A DNA stretch of 64,000 nucleotides from Cololabis saira (Eukaryota > Chordata > Actinopteri > Beloniformes > Belonidae). The notes below the pieces were generated by a model. It saw only the letters and a list, made by a program, of their open reading frames with translations. It had not been told where the DNA came from and ran no database searches. Positions 9,139 through 23,827 of the stretch are shown piece after piece; within the stretch, counting starts at the first letter, position 1, and every line of letters begins with the position of its first letter. The position numbers and the translations under genes were made by a program. Location of the stretch: the NCBI RefSeq assembly GCF_033807715.1, contig NC_084597.1, positions 9,920,843 through 9,984,842 of the forward strand, written 5' to 3'.

Positions 9139-12100
9139 CTGGAAGCACAGCGGGTAGTAAGATTAGTGATTAGTGAAGAGGCGGACCAGGCAAATGGGAG
9201 AGCAATCAGAAAAGAAAATGAACGGCATCATCACTGATTTTTAAATTTTTATTTTATTGACTTTTGCTTTTCTGCATTGGTCATCAATATGATTTTCTTT
9301 AATAAATATGTTTTGCTCATTTACTCTGCAGGGTGGAATTGGCAGATTTATCCATCAGATAAGAGTCCTGTGTCATTAAATAGAAATTCTAGTACACACT
9401 AGTTTTTATTTATTAATAGCTATAAATATTACACATCTAAAAGCAAGCACCTTGTTTTGTACCGCAACTTTATCAGATTTGCTTTATTTAAACTTTTTTT
9501 TTTCACAGAATCCGATGCAAGAACACAACATGAATAGGCTCCATCATGAGTTGACCCCAGTTTTAATCTCTAACAACTATTGTTGATGCAGATAATGGTT
9601 ATTCAATTTAATTGAATGTTATTTACATATCGTCTATTATAACACAAGCTGTCTCTGGGCGCTTTCCGGAGACCCAGAACATTTATTACATAAACACTGG
9701 CAGGTTAAAAACTCCCTTAGTGGGAGAAAAACCTTAAGCCAAACAGTGGCAAGAAAAACTCCCATTTAGGAGGAAAGAAACCTGGACCAGGACCTGGATC
9801 ATAAGGGGGGGCCTCCAGCTGGAGGACAGCTGGACAGAGCAGGAAAAGACAAAACAGACAGAGAGAATGAAGAACAGAGAAAGCAGACAGCAGACACTGA
9901 GGCGGTCAGAGGGTGGGACTGCAGGTCAGCATGCAGCTCCTGAAGCTCTGGCCTGCAAACATACACAAAAGAGACAAGGAGGGGGGGCACCGCTCATTGG
10001 ATCATGTTGGTGTCCCCCTGCAGCGTAGCTCTATAGCAACATCTCTGGGATGAAGCTCTGTTTGAGACCAGCTGCTCTAGTCTGGTCCTGCAGCTGCAGC
10101 TATGACTACTGGCCCTAACACACTAGAGTTTACACTAACTATAGGCTTTACTAAACAGAAAGGTTTGAAGTTTGGTTTCAAAGGTGATGTCAGCCTCCTT
10201 AACCCAGATTGGAAGTTGGTTCCATAGTAATTGTGCCTGATAGCAGAAGACTTGCCCTCCAAATCTACATTTGGATAGTCTAGGAACTACAAGTAAACCT
10301 GCACTCTGAGAACGGAGAGCTCTGTTAGGAACATAAGGCACTATCAGGTCTTGCAAATATTATGGGGCTAAGCCGTTTTGGGCTTTATTCAAAAACTCAG
10401 AGATTTTCGCTAATAGATCATGTAATAGCTAAATCTGAATATATCTGTTGTTTTACAGCCAGAAGCTGATTGGATTGGTGCAGGAAGAACAACGTTTTGC
10501 AGAGTAGAGAAACATCCTGAGATAAATGACAAAATCCAAAAGCAAAGAAGAGATTCTCCTTGTACACGTTCTCTAGCTGGCTTACATTTTTTCTAATTAA
10601 AAATATCTCGGCTGTGAAAAATCATGGACAGCTTAGTACCTCTTCCTCGCACTGATATTCTGCTACCAAGTTGTACGGGATTGTGTAGAGCGTGCTGGAC
10701 ATGACGCCGAACACGCTGCAAAGGATGAGTGTGGTGATGACATTTGGGAAGAGTCCAATCAGGCTGGTGCCCAGGCCGAACACGAAGTAGCCCATAAAGT
10801 ATAATCCCTTCAGGCCGATGTATGGCAGGAGGAAGCGTTGTACATCTGAAAACACACAAACACATGCGTCACGGATTGCTACAATTACTCAAGAATCAAC
10901 AAAGCCACATGAGGTGTGTTGATTCTGGGGAGATGGTGGGATTAAGTGATAATTGCTTTGGTTTTTATGGTCCTCAGTGCCTTAGATTTGACACAGTTGA
11001 TGGTTGATTCGACAGGCTATCTTTAATTTCTAAGGAGCAATGAAAACAAAAACATACATCAAAAATCTTTTTCTCAGCATCCAGTCTATAAATAGAGTCG
11101 ATTTCACAGTCAGGCCACAGCAAGCCTTCATTATTTGGCTGAAGTCGACTTTGAATGAAGTACATTACCACCCTCTACCCCCCCTGCAGTTGTTATTTTA
11201 CACGGATATTTCTATCGCAGAACTACTTTTGGACTCAAGTACAAATAAAAGCTTGGCTCAGCGTGCCTCTGGAAACACATCGTTGGTGCACAGCCTCCTA
11301 ATGAGCAGCTGCAACCTGCAAACCCAATTCAGATCACGGCGGAAGCAATCTCCAACTGTTATCTGTTGCCCTTCACAACCTTGTCAAACTATTGTGTGTC
11401 AGGATGTTTGTGGATAATGACTGCAGTGATAATAATTGTGGTAAACATACTCAGACTTTGCCACGCAGACACCTAAACAGACTCACTTACATGAATAGAG
11501 AGCCGAGGACACCGCATTGATACACAGCCCCCAGCAGCCAATTTCTACCCCCCTCTCATATGTGGCATAGGCTGTTGAGTTGTGGTCTGCATAAGGATTT
11601 CCTTTGTAGACAATCTGCAAAATAGAGGGATGAGAGTGAAGAGGAGAGTGTTTAACACACACCACCCTACTTGGGAGAGAATAAGTGAGGCGACACAACT
11701 TTATTAACATAAACATATGGGTAACTTTCTATGATAAAGGTACTACTTCTTATCAACAAATGTCCCACCAGTCTTATTCTTGATAACAATGCCTACAGTT
11801 TGGTTGTCAGACCAGTGGATCCGTGCTTAATGAACCGAGGCATTGAATGAAGTGTCAGGGTTTGATTTGCCTCCTTTGACACTACAGAACATTCATCATT
11901 ATTGCATGTCAAGAGATGACAGCCCTCCTCCCTCACCCACAGTCTGCACCCACGCAAACACAGATTAATGACTTTGAATGCTTGTGCAGGTATAGGGTGA
12001 TGTTCTTCACCTCTTCTTAATGATGCTGCGCTCACCTTTTCACCTCGCCTTGTGTGACATTGACTCATATTCACGTCTTGATTGTATTATTGTCTAACTG

Positions 12101-15100
12101 GTTGATTGCTTCTTTGACGAATCGTTTTAGTCAGAAAATGTGACATCTTAGAGCCCCAAAGTGATGTCAAACTTCATATTTAAAAAAAGAAAAAAAAAAA
12201 AAAGAAAAAGATATCTATATTATAGAAGAGTGTAATGTTTGCCGGATCGTCAAACATTCTTTCTTCCTCATATCTGAACTGTTATTTAGAACCATGTTGG
12301 TGTCCTTTTGCATTGTGTGTGAATATACTTTCAATATCTTTCTAGCGTTTCATTGTGTGAATGAGACCCCTGCAGCTTATGCAACAATCCTGGTTGGCCT
12401 TGTTTAGTAACGTGCAATTTCGTGCTCCACTCTGATCACTCTGGAGAGAACCAAGAGAAGGCCAGGTCAGAGGAAGTTGAAGTGCTTGGAGTTTTAAACT
12501 GTTTTGTGGGAACTATTGAGAAAAAATGTGATGTGAGTGTCTGCGTATTGGACTGCAGAAGGATAAATGCTGGACTGGCATTTACCCGCCGAGTAAATAT
12601 CTAGTTATCAGCAGCCGGCTTGTGTTGCCGCTGTGATTTCTTGTTTTGAAGTGGCAATAAAGTTGTCCACTTTCTTATTTTGCCTTCGTCCTTTCTATTT
12701 GATTTTCTCACGTTGTTTTGTTTTTCTTTGTTCTTTTGTGTGTCTGCAGGGATGTCTCTGTACTAAGGGCCAGTCCCAATTCCCCCCCTAGCCCTACTTT
12801 TCAGCCCTACCCCTAGATTTTGCGCGTTCCTGTGAGGGTAGTGGTGTCCCAATTCCTCTTTGCATGTAGGGCTAGTGGGCATAATGAGGGGTAGGGGGTA
12901 TGAATCTAGCCCTTGAGAGCGAGGGATTTCAGATGTTGACTCTCCGACCGAGGGCTAGAGAAAATTTCCCAGAATGCTTTACGTCATCATTTGTAGACGG
13001 AATCAAACAAAAAAACATGGTGGACATTTCTCTTTTTTTTCTCAAATATTATGAGTTAGTTTCTGCATAAAGATGCGTTTTGATTACATTTCTAGCGAGA
13101 AATATATATTTTACTTTCATAATATTCATTCAGTGAATGTACATAATCACTCGCTTGCCCTTTGTTGCGAAGTTTTTTCAGATCTCGCCAGAATAAAGGC
13201 TGATTTATGGTTCCGCGTTACACCAACGCAGAGCCTACGGCGTAGGTTACGCCGTAGGCTCTGCATCGATTTAATGCGGAACCAGCTGCTTCTCCCGACC
13301 CGGCGGCTCTTCTCATCCCCCGAAAAACATCGGAGCAAATTTCTTATCAGGCGTTATTTGGATAAACTGAGCCCAGGTTGGAGATCTTAACGGTTACTTT
13401 TACGCCTGAAAAAATATTAAAACTTAATAAAGTGGCATATTAACAGCGCTACAGCGGAAATTAAAACACCTTTTAGCTCTCGGCTTCCTGATATGGTGTG
13501 ATGTATGTGCAAACGTAACTATGCAGTCGCTTGCGTACCCGAACGTAAACCACGCAGTGACGTGGCAAGTGGTGTCCCAATCCCTAGGGAAGATTACAAA
13601 GCCCTACCCCTTGTGGCTTAATTTTGAGGGTGAAGTGGTAGTGGGATTTACTGTATTTCATTTAATTAATTGCATTTTAAAAACATCTAGGATGCCTTTT
13701 CAAACTGAACATGAGAGGTTTAATTGCCTGAATTATCCAAATGAAGTAAAACTATAAATTTAAATTAATTAAAATACAAAATTAGCCACTAACAGACTTT
13801 TCACTTATTAACGTCAGTTGGGATTCAAATGTACGGTTTCTGATTTGCACCCCTGTAGTTTCATTCATTTACTCCTCCAGCCTCCAGCACCTTTGTTTGG
13901 TTTCAGCCTCCTTTGATAGCTGTAACACAGCTCTGAACCACTCACTTCCCAGGTACAGAAAGTGCAGCAGAGTGTGAAGTTGGAGATAAAAAATGACAAG
14001 GCACAATAATTCCCCTCTGATCGGGCTGTCACATCTCACATCCTGCATATATGAGCGGCTCAAAGATCGACGCATTTTCATGCTTCAAATTAAGGGAGAA
14101 GACTAGGTTTTACCCAGTTTTTGATTTGTGTGTCAGTTCAGACACCCAAATACAGATCCCACTAAAATATAAAGCTGCCACCTGTAACGCATAGTTCAGG
14201 ATGAAAACTAGGAGCAAAGCGGCATCCTCCCTGGATCTCTTCAAAGCAATTTCCTCTTGCATTCATTCTTTATGTAAAGCTAACCTAATTTGCTGTTTCC
14301 TGTAACATTCAACATGCAGCCATGCAATCCCCTCATTTAATTATCTGCAAGAAATGTAATTATATCATGCAATGGCAAATTATTTTATAGTAAGCAAACA
14401 CACATGTTGTTCTGTTACTTGTGGTAATAACAAATTAGTGCAACGTATAAATTATGCTGCATAACAATAATCATATTACACAAAGCATGTAAAGTTAAAT
14501 TTCTTTAAATTTCTGCATCAATCTGATTATCTTATCAGTTTATGTACTGTTTAACTCGTTCCAACTTTAATAAACATCACTCCCAATCCCTCTGCCACAT
14601 TTTCTAGTCCAGCCTTCTGCTTAATGGAGAAAAAAAAGACAACAAATTGACATTGCACATGAACAAAGATTAAAGTGACATTTTCAAATATCCTGTTCGA
14701 TCCAACTATAAGGCTCCGAAAGAAAGAAAAAAATATCAACAAATATTGATCGAGTAAAATCAATGAACGAAGCATTAAGTCATGTGAGCCATTGGTTTCT
14801 AAAGAGCAGTTTCAAGCCCATGGTTCTTCTTTAGGGCACAGCCATGTTGCTCGGGAAGCCAACAGTAACAGGCACCACTGTATGTAGGGTTGCCACCTTT
14901 CAGAAATAGAAATAAGGGACGCCCTGATTTCAGCAGCGCAGGAGCCAAAAAAAAGCCCCAAAACTTCTAAACTGAATAAAAATGTGTTTATTTTATATGA
15001 AAAAACAAAATGCTTTGATTTAAAGTTTAAAGTGCTTTAATAGCATTGAACTTGCATGACTGTACAGACAGACAACCATACTAGTAACTGAAATAGCCTC

Positions 15101-18100
15101 CTATGCTCTGTATGTCCACATCAGCCCAGATGTAATATAGCCTACAGGTGAAGAATATGGTGTAAAAGTTAATTTATTTCAATAATTCAACTAGAATATG
15201 GTGTAAAAGTTAATTTATTTCAATACTTCAACTAGAATATGGTGTAAAAGTTAATTTATTTCAATAATTCAACTAGAATATGGTGTAAAAGTTAACTTAT
15301 TTCAATAATTCAACTAGAATATGGTGTAAAAGTTAACTTATTTCAATAATTCAACTAGAATATGGTGTAAAAGTTAATTTATTTCAATAATTCAACTAGA
15401 ATATGGTGTAAAGGTTAATTTATTTCAATAATTCAACTAGAATATGGTGTAAAAGTTAATTTATTTCAATAATTCAACTAGAATATGGTGTAAAAGTTAA
15501 TTTATTTCAATAATTCAACTAGAATATGGTGTAAAAGTTAATTTATTTCAATAATTCAACTAGAATATGGTGTAAAAGTTAACTTATTTCAATAATTCAA
15601 CTAGAATATGGTGTAAAAGTTAATGAAAATACGGTACAAATCGTGTCCCGTATTAGTTCAATACGGGACGCAACATTTTTTTCTCAAATAAAGGACAATT
15701 CCGTATTTTACGGGACGGGTGGCAACCCTAACTGTATGTCATTTAATATTAGCTTTGCCTACCAGCTCTTTTAGCACATTCGCAACTAAATATCTCCAGA
15801 GCTGCTGGCAGACATTTACGGCAGAATATAGGCTACTGTTGAACATCCTTGTCTGTACAAGCACCTGGCGGCTTCGCTAAGCGCAGTAGCATGATGATAA
15901 CAGCTAGCAATTGGCTGCGCCAACTGTTAGTCCATTTGACTTCCACTCTCGTCTGTTTGTCTGCATTTATTTAGGTTATCTATATGGCTTTCTTCTGTTT
16001 TTCTACTAAATGATTTGGAAATAATTTCTTGGATTCCTGTGTGGGTGGTTTTTTTGTTTTGTTTAAATAAAGGACTTTACACAATATCTCTGTATCTCCT
16101 GCATTTGAGTTCTCTCAACTCACCTCATGACATTTAGCTTTTAAAGTTTTAACACAATTTGTTTTTTTTTGTTGTTGTTTTGCTTAGTTTTTTTGCAAAG
16201 ACTCAAACAACCCACGAAAAGACAAAAATCAATACCTGTCCCATGAAATCAGTAAAGAAGAGCATGTTGCAAAGAAATGCTGCCCATCCGAAGAGGTGAC
16301 TGATGCACAGGATTCTGTAGTGGCTTGGCATGTTAACAATGGCCTTTATCAGTGACTTTAATGTCATCTTCTTCTGGTCCTGCAGGTAAACACATAAATA
16401 TAAAATCGATACCAATCTTCACAGTTTTGGCAGGAAAAATGTCTTGTCACTGCATTCATTGGTCTCCTGACAGCAGTTCAAAAGATTAGACATTAACCAA
16501 AGCAAACATTAATGCACTGTAAATACCTTAATTTGAATTAATGAGTTGTTCGACATAAACAAGGAGATAAATTGATGGACGGAGGACGATAACATAAAAT
16601 AAAGCTATGCAAAAAATGCTAATGGGGTGACAGGCAGAGTCAATACGATTAATCATCTTGTTTAAATGCAGCGCTCTGCTGGGAAAGCCCTGGTCATGGC
16701 TGAGTGTCGTTCCAAACCAGGGCAACCAGCAAGACCGACGTGAAAGGATATTTGGTTTTGCTGTTGGGGCTCATTGCTGCACACTAATCCTCCAAACTCC
16801 TTATTTATAAAGAACATGATTCAAAAGTACGAATGCAAATATCAGACAACTTTGAGATGAAGAATATGAGCATGACATGTGAAAGGAAATGGAAAAATTG
16901 ACAAGACAGCTTGAGTGTATTTGATCTATTCACCTGTTCACATGAATACACTTTTACTTCCTGCGTACCTGCTGTAATTGTGTGCGTGTGTGATGTACAA
17001 AGCAGAGCATTGTTCACAAATCAGGTCGTGGGGAAACATACCTTCACAACTGGGACAGAGGTCTGTTTGTTATTCTAAGGAAATACACGTTTTCTTTTGT
17101 ATTAAAACACAGCTCCACTAAAGGTTTCAGTAAGGGTCGTTTGGTGGGCTCTACAATATTTTCATGGGTTCTGAGCCCATGAACATCTATATTAGTTATA
17201 GGCTATTAAAAAAAAGTAGACACACCATCACCATGCCGTGAGAAGTCTGACTAGATAGGAATGAATGTTAACCACTTCTCAGAAGGAGAAACAAGGGGGA
17301 ACACTTGAATTGCGCCAAAATATACCACACTCTAAGAGTGAATGGCTGGAAAACAGAGTCTAAAGGCTGAAATATGCTTCTGCGTCAAACCAACGCAGAG
17401 CACACGCCGCAGCCGTGACGCCGTGCTGAACCCTTCAGACCTCTCCGTCACTCCATTTGGTCGCGGTGCAGTACCCCCCGCGACCGCTAGTTAGCAATCT
17501 TTTTCTGAATGGTTTATCCGACTTTTTCCGGTCACAGTAAATCAAAGAAATAAGGACAACTATTGTGCAAAAAACCAAAACAAAAAAAATCACATATAAA
17601 CGAAGAAAAGAGCCCTGGAAGTTCACTACTGCTTCAAACCGGAAACCGGAAATGCTTCGCTTTCAAACGAACCAATCACAGCCCTCTCGGTCTGCGTGTG
17701 GTCTGCGTCTCCTCGACGCGTAGTTACAATTTTCGGGAGGTGACGTCAGTGACGCCGCAGGTGACGGCGTGTCCTCTGCGTCGACCCAAACCACACGCCG
17801 TAGGCATGGCGCCATTTTGACGCAGAAGCATAATTCAGCCTTAAGACTTGTTCTTGCCTTTTTTTCCCTCCTCCATCCCGTGTTAACCGGAGTCAAGTTC
17901 TCTTGTCTGACTATGTCTGACTTGGCAATAAAGTTTTATTCTGATTCTGATTTTAGTAAAAGAAGGCTGAAAATTAAAGAGGTTTGCAGGATTGAGAATG
18001 ATATCCACAGTGAAACATAGAGGAATATGAACCTCCAGGTCTGTTTTGCTAGGGTTGATTACCTGCATCTAACTGACTCCACCCTGATGGAGTACACCCC

Positions 18101-21100
18101 TCCATTCTTCAAAGGTATGCTATGCCCTCCAGTTTGCATCTTTGTGGAAGATGATTCATTCAGCAGGTAATAAACCAAAACACCACTCAGTCAAGTATTC
18201 TCAAATCCACTGAACATTTACTCCACGACTGAGAGAGCCGAGCATTCCTGACATTTCAATAAGCTCTTCTGAAAGGTGTTGACTCTAGCTGGACTACCAC
18301 AGATGATCCGGTTTCACACAAACTTGCCCAAGTAGCTTGAATGCAAGCTGACATTAAAGTACAAGGAAGGACGGAGAAAAAAAATATGAGAATTTATGAT
18401 TCCAAGAATATATTTACACATACTACAATGCAATCACATCACATACCTCCTTGTTCGGCTGCTTTGCGCTGGACGTCACTGAGTTGGCTTCTCCCAGAGC
18501 AGAGAAAGACCTCGGCCTTTCGCTCAGAGTCGAGTAGGATCTGGATCTGAGTTCTGTGGCAGGTGGTGGAGAGACCTGAGAGACTGACTCCTTACTCACT
18601 GATCCATAACCATTACTGTGGGAGGGCAGTAGGGGGAGCACGCTGGAAGATGAGGCATCCAACACAGACGGGTCCTTGGTAAGAGGTGTCTCTGGAATAC
18701 TGAAGAGGTGCACCATGAGAAAGAAGCCCCAGGTGATTGCTGAGAAGAAGTAGATGACCTGGTACTCAGAGCCCAGCAGCCGACCCAGCAAGGAGTGGCC
18801 CCAGTCCATAGCGCCCACTAGGTAACCACAAGCTCCACCCAATCCTGAAGCACACATAGGTAGACATGAGAAAACTATGCAGATTATGTTCACTTTGCAA
18901 CATAAAAAGGAGAGACAGCTGAAAGAAATAAAGCAACTGTTGGATGCCTTGAATATTCTGAGTGTATGTGTGTTGAATTAAAGTGAATAAATGTGAGTTT
19001 TAAATCAGCAAAGAATACAAAAACAGTGTAAAACCAGAGACTTTGATATATACACGTGAGGTAGTGTGGTCAAGAATTAATGGGATGAATGTAAAAAGTG
19101 TGAAAAATATAATCAGAGTTTACAAAGAACAACTTAATTAAAGTTTTAAGAAGGTGAGACCACAGCTCTGGCAGCCTTTTCCGACATACAGTGTTATCAA
19201 AGAGTTATTGCCCGTGTAACTGTGTAACCTTGTGGTGGCAGATATCTCATCAGTCTGTTGGAGAAGACGTTATGCTGCTACTCATTGATGTGCTGGAGGT
19301 GGTGTATTCTCCATCCTCCAGAATGGATAATAGTCCTCTGTCCGTCACTATCCAGCGGTCCAGCCAATCACACGGCCAGTGTCCTTGATCAATTTCTTTA
19401 TTCACTTGCGGCCCCCACCTCCCAGCACACCACAGTGTAGAACAAAACACTGAAGATGACAGGCTGATAGAAAATGTCCAAAACCTTGGGGAAAGATCTG
19501 AGGTTATTCAGTAATTGTGTCTGGTCACATGTTTCTTTCACACAGCATCAACTTGAGTCCACTAGTTTAGTCCGTCCTACTGTACATAATGTACTTGCAC
19601 TTTTCCATCCTGCCAATGTCCTCTCCAAGGATACGGGTGGGCTGTGTTGTGATTCTTTTCTTTCCAAAGTCACTCTCCATCTCCTTGGTTTTGGTCACGT
19701 GTTGAATCGTTTTCACATTCAGAATTTTATTAGACTACTCCATAAAGTCCTGCACCACATCCCTTCACTCCTCCTCCTCCTCCTCCTCCTCCTCCTCCTC
19801 CTCCTGTCAATCACTCATTCACCCAACCACAGCAGCATCAATGCAAAACCTTTGCAGGTGGACTGATCCTGAGGAATTCAGAGGGGTAGAAGGTGAACTG
19901 AAAACTGCAAACTGAAAATTGAAAACATTTGATTCTAACAATCCATCCAGGTACAAGTGAACTGTCTGCAGCAGGTAAATGAGTTCATCGCCCATGCCCA
20001 AACTGCATATAAGTGATATTCTCAGCTGTGGTCTGAAGTGGACCAAGACCAGCATCTCCAGCAGCTTGATCACATGAGATGTGGGGGTAACGTGTCCATA
20101 ATCACTGAAGCCGAATGGATTCAATTTCTTTGGAACAAGAACCAAGCAGGAGGTTTTCCACGGCTCCGGTATCCTCTTCAGGTCCAGGATAACACAGATC
20201 TTCAAGACCTTCACAGACATTCAATCTGATCCCGCAGACTTGCCTAGGTGGAGTTTTCTCACCTGTCCAAGAGTCACAGTTATGTAAATGTAAATGTAAA
20301 TGTACTTTATTTATATAGCACCTTACATCGACCTACAGGTGAGGCTGTGAATCCCTGCACTCTCTAGTATCTAAACTTCACAGCGCACCCCAAGTCCCTC
20401 CTCCTCAACTCAGGCGACTTCAACCACGCCTCGCTGTCCTCCACTCTTCCCACCTTCCCCCAGTATGTAAATTGCCACACCAGAGACAATAAAAAACACT
20501 GGACTTAATGTATGTGAATACCAAGGACGCATACACCTCTTCACCCCTCCCCCCGTTGGGGCGCTCAGATCACAACCTGGTTTATCTGTCCCCTGAATAC
20601 ATACCTATGGTGAATAAACAACCTCCCACTGTAAAGTATGTGAAGAGCTGGTCTGAGGAGACCAGTATGGCACTGAGGGACTGCTTCGACACCACAGACT
20701 GGGATGTTTTGTGTGAGCCCCACAGGGAGGACATTGAGAGCCTAACAACCTGCATCACGGACTATATCAACTTCTGTGTGGAGAACACTGTTCCAACCAA
20801 GAAGGTACAGTGTTTCTCCAACAACAAACCCTGGGTGACCCCGAAACTGAAGACCCTGCTTAACGAGAAGAAGAGGATCTTCACGGGTTAAAAGGTGGCA
20901 GCTGCATTTTGTACTAGCTTGAGACGGCTAAAAGAAGAATGGGCGATGCCAACATAAAGTGCATTGCAATAGTCCAATCTGGAGCTGACTAGAGCGTGGA
21001 TAGCTCTCTCCATATTGTGACGGCTCAAAAATGTTTTCACTTTGGCTAAAAGACGCAACTGATAAAAACTTTTCTTCACAACATTCTCCACTTGTTGGTC

Positions 21101-23780
21101 AAATTTTAAAAAGCTATCGAAAATCACTCCCAGGTTTCTAACTTTGGGACAGAAGATCCGGACAAAGCGCCAAAGTCAGCCGTCACAGTGTCACCAAACA
21201 AAATGCACTCCGTTTTGTCCTCATTTAAACGTAAAAAATTGTGTGCCAACCACTGCTAGATGTCAGTAATACATTCCAACAGGGAGCTTTGTACACTAGT
21301 GGCTATAGGCTTCAGTGGCAGATAGATCTGTAGATCATCTGCATAACAATGAAATGATAAGTAATGTCTGGCTATAATAGACCCAAGTGGCAACATACTG
21401 TATATAACGAAAAAAGAAGTGATTCCTGTGCTCCAAGGGCCCACCCCAACACTATCGACCAGCACCCCCCCAGTTATTCTGGGGGGGTGCTGGTCGATGG
21501 TGTTGGGATTGGTCCTTGGAGCCCAGCACCTTCCAGTCTCTCCTCCTAACCCCAGTGACCCAAGTGAACACTCCTCTTGTAGATGTTCTTCTTACCCTCC
21601 TCAGCTCACCTGTCTCCAAACCTGGAGTAGAGGCAGGGTGGACAGCTCACAGATCTTGATGTACTCTGTGATGCAGTCCATCATGGCTAAAATGTTACAA
21701 ATTAAACTCACAAAACCCCATACACTTCACAGGCTCAAACAAAGTTGCTTAATCTTTTCACACAGTTGTCATATTATTATTGGATATATTTTTATAAAAT
21801 TATTCCCAAAAAAGGTTATTAAGAAGCTACATATAGCTAATATAATAATATATATGTAATAATAATAATAATAATATAATGGGCTGGATGCTGAATCTTT
21901 TTTAATTAAAGCTCCTTACTGGTGAAGTATTTTGTCATAATGCCAATATCTTTTGAGGGGGGAAAATAGTTTTTTTTTCCCTCTGAGTCACAAAGAACAA
22001 TCATAACAATAAAAAAGGCAAAAAAATGTTTGAAATAAATCTTTTGAAAGCACAGAAAGTCATATATAAGTGCCTCAGATCCCAGCATCAATAGGTAGTA
22101 CTCGCAGCCATTGGTCTCAAAGCACTACGTTAACATTCAGAGAAAGAACCCACAAATTAGAGCCAGTAAAAGTCCTGCTGGTGGTGTCGCTTCACCGCCT
22201 CAGAGATCAGACAGCCTCCTCATTGATCCAACTCTAAATTCTATATCTTATCAAAAGAATGCTGGAAGTCGATGTGAGGCTGTGCGTTTGAAGGCTGACC
22301 TTTCATCGGGATTACAATCATCAGCACACTTGCACATACACAAAGGAATCAATCAGATAGAAAAAAAATCATAACTAAGTGTCAGGGATGGCCCCATTAA
22401 AGTTGTATCCCACTGAAATGCAAGCTAACCTTCAGCTGACCGCTGGACGAGTGGTCAGCTAACTAGGGTTATAGACTGCAAGAAGTTATTGCCGTCAACT
22501 GTGGTAGTTATAATAGGAAAAGGTAATTGAATAATATAAATGATATAACAGAGATAAACAAGCAAATCTTAGCAGACATGGAGCTCAAATCAATTAAAAG
22601 TGTAGAGTAAAAAAAACCCTCAGAAAGTATTTTAAATCAGATTACAATAATTGTTTTTCTTCAGTGGTGCATCTTGATTGGGCTGCATCGTGAGATAAGT
22701 CCCACATTCAATATTCTGGTGATGGATGTGACCAATCAGAAATTTGGATTTAGCTGCTAGGTCACTGAAATAATTTGATTGCAATGATAGCACAGGGAAA
22801 TAAACCGGTCTAAACCGGACATTCAAAATTTCCAGTACCTCAAATGGCGCTTCATCAAAATCTCTTTTTCATCGATATTCTGTATAAACACATGAGCAAG
22901 GGAATATTGTGGGAAAGGTTTTTTTCAAGCACTACAATGAATATTAATATTTGACATAAATGTTGCTTAAAATTCACTTAAAATGAGGCCGAATGTTAGA
23001 CCTTTCTAGATGAGGCATCTGAGGTGGTGCGTCACAAAAGGAAAACATATTTGGAGAGAAAAATCAACACTATTGCTGATGTTTTTTTGAAAAGACACGA
23101 ACCCTGTGTGCTCCAAACCAAAGATGAAGAGGACGACCCACACTTTCTAGAAACAAGTCCAAAATCCAGTGTCTGTGATGGTCTGGGGGTGTATCAGTGG
23201 GCTCTCTGAGACTTTCTGAGACTGTGGCGTTCATGCAGAACAATATTTAAGACTTTAAAACAGAATATTAAGCAAATAAATCCTTTTACAGTAGATGAAA
23301 AATGTTTTCCAAAAGATTTCTTTTTCTTTCTCTCTTTTTTCAACAAAACACACATTTCAAAAGCCTTTTTTTGAAGAAATAGCTTTGTTTCAAATAGAGA
23401 ATCTGTAGAGATCCTTTATTCTGTCTTCGGGGATCTCTATATTTTCCAGCCAGTAGTCAACCCTTCCTCACAACATACACAATTAAGAAGGGAAAAAAAG
23501 ACTAAAATGTAATTCAATTATTAATAATTAAATAAAATGCCAGGAAAATGTGAGATTTTTATGTAAGTGTGGACAAAGAGTAAGTGTTTCTCCTTTACAG
23601 GATGTCAAAAATAAAGTAACAGTAAGTAGTGCTGTTTTTCTTAAAGGAAATATAAAACTGATGCTTGAGGAGAAACATAAATGTTTTGTCACATGCCTAC
23701 ATGATGGCACACACTGGAAACACGTGTTAGTGGATCGTCTCTAGACGTGCTCTACATTACATAGGAAAAAAAAAAAAAAT

Positions 23781-23827
<47 letters not shown>

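Noticed and set aside
15153..15624. CRISPR-like array (regular 41-bp periodicity)
   Set aside because: Units are contiguous repeats without variable spacers, inside a eukaryotic hAT element: a minisatellite.
19474..19866. 130-codon plus-strand ORF ending in poly-Leu
   Set aside because: The poly-Leu is the (TCC)n microsatellite read in one frame; the opposite strand is LINE RT.
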